This document shows, one piece after another, positions 62,636-64,000 of a stretch of DNA of 64,000 bases. Positions within the stretch are counted from its first letter, which is position 1; every line of letters begins with the position of its first letter. A model generated the notes under the pieces. That model saw only the letters and a program-made list of their open reading frames with translations. It had not been told where the DNA came from and searched no databases. The position numbers were made by a program, and so were the translations under genes. This DNA is from Martelella mediterranea (GTDB taxonomy: Bacteria; Pseudomonadota; Alphaproteobacteria; Rhizobiales; Rhizobiaceae): the NCBI GenBank assembly GCA_003001975.1, contig PVUG01000006.1, forward strand, positions 1 to 64,000, given 5' to 3'.

Positions 62636-62769
62636 GAAATGGCTCCCTGTTTTTCGCTGGCCTCTGTCTAACAGGTATCACGCAACAATGAAAGTTTCGT
62701 GTCTTGTCACGTCTGGCGATTTCATGTAACTCATAAAAATACATTAAAGGATAAACACAGGATCGGACC

Positions 62770-63684
62770 ATGGATCACGATGTTCTCATTATCGGCGGCA
62801 GCTTCGCCGGCATGTCCGCCGCCATGCAGCTGGCCCGGGCGCGAAAGGCGGTACTGGTGCTGGATATCGGCATGCCCAGAAACCGCTTTGCGGTGACATC
62901 GCACGGGTTTCCGGGGCAGGATGGGCAAAGCCCGGCCGATATCAAGGCGCGGCTGCGCGAAGAATTAAGCGCCTATCCGACCGTTCGTTTTCACGATGGA
63001 GCGGCCCTGTCCGCCCGGCGTGAGGGTAGCGGGTTCCGCGTTTCCCTTGCTGATGGCGGCGAAGTCACCGCGTGGCGGATCGTCCTTGCCTATGGCGTGC
63101 GCGACAGCCTGCCGGATCTACCCGGCCTTGCCGAGCGCTGGGGCGCAAGCGTGCTGCATTGCCCCTATTGCCACGGTTATGAGCTCGACCGGCAGCCGGT
63201 CGGCGTGCTGGCGCGCGACGAGAAGGCCTTTCATCAGGCCATGATGCTGCCCGACTGGGGGCCGACGACGCTGTTTACCGGAATGGCATTCCGCCCGACG
63301 GCGGAGCAGGTGCAATCGCTGAAGAGCCGTGGCGTGCAGATCGAGGAAACGCCGGTGGCGGAACTGATCGGAACCGCTCCGGCGCTCGAAGCCGTGCGGC
63401 TTGAAGACGGGCGGATAATTGCGCTGGCGGGCCTGTTTCTCGCACCGCAGACCGCGCCATCCAGCGACATCGCGGCGCAACTGGGCTGCGAAATGCAGGA
63501 CGGACCGACCGGCCCCTATATTGCAGTCGATCAGACGCAGGCGATCACGGTTCCCGGCGTCTTTGCCGCCGGCGATCTTGCAAGCCCGATGCCGAATGCG
63601 ACCGTTGCGGCGGCAGCCGGCGTGATGGCCGGAAGCGCTGCCCATCGCTCACTGATCTTCGATCCTGAGCTCATCAGCATATGA
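62770..63684 (+). CDS. Thioredoxin-reductase-like FAD/NAD(P)-dependent oxidoreductase
   Basis: 304 residues. FAD-binding start VLIIGGSFAGMSAAMQLARA, a redox CPYC disulfide in VLHCPYCHGYEL, and a closing GVFAAGDLASPMPNATVAAAAG are visible. The second nucleotide-binding fold is reduced: the GxGxxG of NADPH sites is replaced by GVLARDEKAFHQAMM, so NADPH use is uncertain. It is divergent from an Rrf2 regulator, a pair common in rhizobia. It probably handles oxidative or electrophile stress (inferred). Confidence 0.9.
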   Translation: MDHDVLIIGGSFAGMSAAMQLARARKAVLVLDIGMPRNRFAVTSHGFPGQDGQSPADIKARLREELSAYPTVRFHDGAALSARREGSGFRVSLADGGEVTAWRIVLAYGVRDSLPDLPGLAERWGASVLHCPYCHGYELDRQPVGVLARDEKAFHQAMMLPDWGPTTLFTGMAFRPTAEQVQSLKSRGVQIEETPVAELIGTAPALEAVRLEDGRIIALAGLFLAPQTAPSSDIAAQLGCEMQDGPTGPYIAVDQTQAITVPGVFAAGDLASPMPNATVAAAAGVMAGSAAHRSLIFDPELISI

Positions 63685-63768
63685 GCCGGCCATGACCAGG
63701 CTGCTGTGTTTCTTCAGCAGCGTTCCGGCGTTATCAAAGCGGTGAAAAGCAGCGTTGTTTTAGCGAGT

Positions 63769-64000
63769 TCAAGGTCGGGCAATCTGGCTGTTCTCTGCTG
63801 CTTCGGCATCGTCAGGCGCCGGATAATAGTCGCCCTTGTCGGCAACGAAGATGTGCTTGCCGATGCGCAAAGCGGAGGTATCCTCCAGGCAACCGGCGGC
63901 GATGCCGATGCCGGCCTCGCCATTCATGCGATAAAACAGGCTGGATCCACAATGCGCGCAGAAGCCACGTTTTGCCCGGTCGGACGATGCGTACCATCGC
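63769..64000 (-). CDS. GFA-family (Gfa/CENP-V fold) protein, C-terminal part; start beyond window
   Basis: The minus-strand frame reads RWYASSDRAKRGFCAHCGSS, then LFYRMNGEAGIGIAAGCLED, then LRIGKHIFVADKGDYY, and stops at 63769. The F-C-x-x-C-G-S zinc motif and the KHI-F pattern are characteristic of GFA-domain proteins. Named after glutathione-dependent formaldehyde-activating enzyme, most have no proven reaction. The first part of the gene lies past the window end. Confidence 0.88.
   Translation of the reverse strand, partial: RWYASSDRAKRGFCAHCGSSLFYRMNGEAGIGIAAGCLEDTSALRIGKHIFVADKGDYYPAPDDAEAAENSQIARP

Overview
This window is about 64 kb of high-GC DNA that most likely comes from an alphaproteobacterium of the order Hyphomicrobiales (Rhizobiales). 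The order-level call rests on several signs. A 5S rRNA is followed by an initiator tRNA-Met, the usual end of a rhizobial rrn operon. There is a TGA-N9-TCA iron-responsive (RirA-type) box upstream of an iron-uptake gene. A rhizobial-type intergenic palindromic repeat is present, as is an IalB-family protein. The 2,6-dihydroxybenzoate (gamma-resorcylate) decarboxylase closely resembles the Rhizobium enzyme as I remember it. I cannot name the genus.

Layout. (1) 1-5.3 kb: the tail of an rRNA operon (5S, tRNA-fMet, terminator) is followed directly by accessory DNA. This holds a truncated large serine recombinase, an IS3 remnant, a truncated LuxR-type regulator, two related small proteins in convergent orientation, two small serine resolvases and a degenerate GGDEF-EAL protein preceded by palindromes. 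(2) 5.3-13.1 kb: a surface locus with a 1850-residue autotransporter, a SapC-family protein, an IalB-family protein and an L,D-transpeptidase lipoprotein. (3) 13.4-18.5 kb: one very large protein that joins a DnaQ-like exonuclease, a RecQ helicase and a UvrD helicase. An RND pump fragment follows it. (4) 19.1-23.7 kb: a ferric-iron ABC permease and binding protein without a linked ATPase, then a graveyard of broken ALDH, flavodoxin, SDR and IS5 pieces. (5) 23.9-28.9 kb: a HlyD/RbbA/YhhJ-type export operon. (6) 29.2-37.8 kb: a decayed IS3 element, then a gulonate/diketogulonate locus. Its minus strand has the same gene order as E. coli yiaKLMNO, and a zinc dehydrogenase plus mannonate dehydratase are divergent to it.

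(7) 38.1-46.4 kb: a gamma-resorcylate catabolic locus. A TRAP transporter, an FAD hydroxylase, gamma-resorcylate decarboxylase, maleylacetate reductase and hydroxyquinol 1,2-dioxygenase would carry the compound through resorcinol, hydroxyquinol and maleylacetate to 3-oxoadipate. A MarR regulator is encoded at the end. The same TTGYAAATRCAA motif precedes the transporter, the hydroxylase and marR. (8) 46.5-55.9 kb: an aldarate locus. An enolase-superfamily dehydratase, a Dpp/Opp-type ABC importer, a GarL-type aldolase and a GarR-type reductase lie on the minus strand, with a divergent FadR-type regulator and inverted-repeat operators. (9) 56.2-64 kb: an MFS efflux pump with a clear promoter and operator, an XRE/membrane-protein pair, a copper-protein pair (a YcnI-PCuAC fusion and a DUF2946 protein), an AztD-ZinT zinc chaperone fusion with Zur-like boxes, a divergent Rrf2 regulator/thioredoxin-reductase-like pair, and the end of a GFA-family gene.

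The main theme is an environmental bacterium that scavenges sugar acids and plant-derived aromatics, with metal homeostasis and surface functions interspersed. Mobile debris clusters at the rrn end and at 22-23.7 kb and 29.2-29.7 kb. The most unusual objects are the exonuclease-RecQ-UvrD fusion, the autotransporter/SapC/IalB operon, the AztD-ZinT fusion and the two inferred regulons (MarR/gamma-resorcylate and FadR/aldarate).
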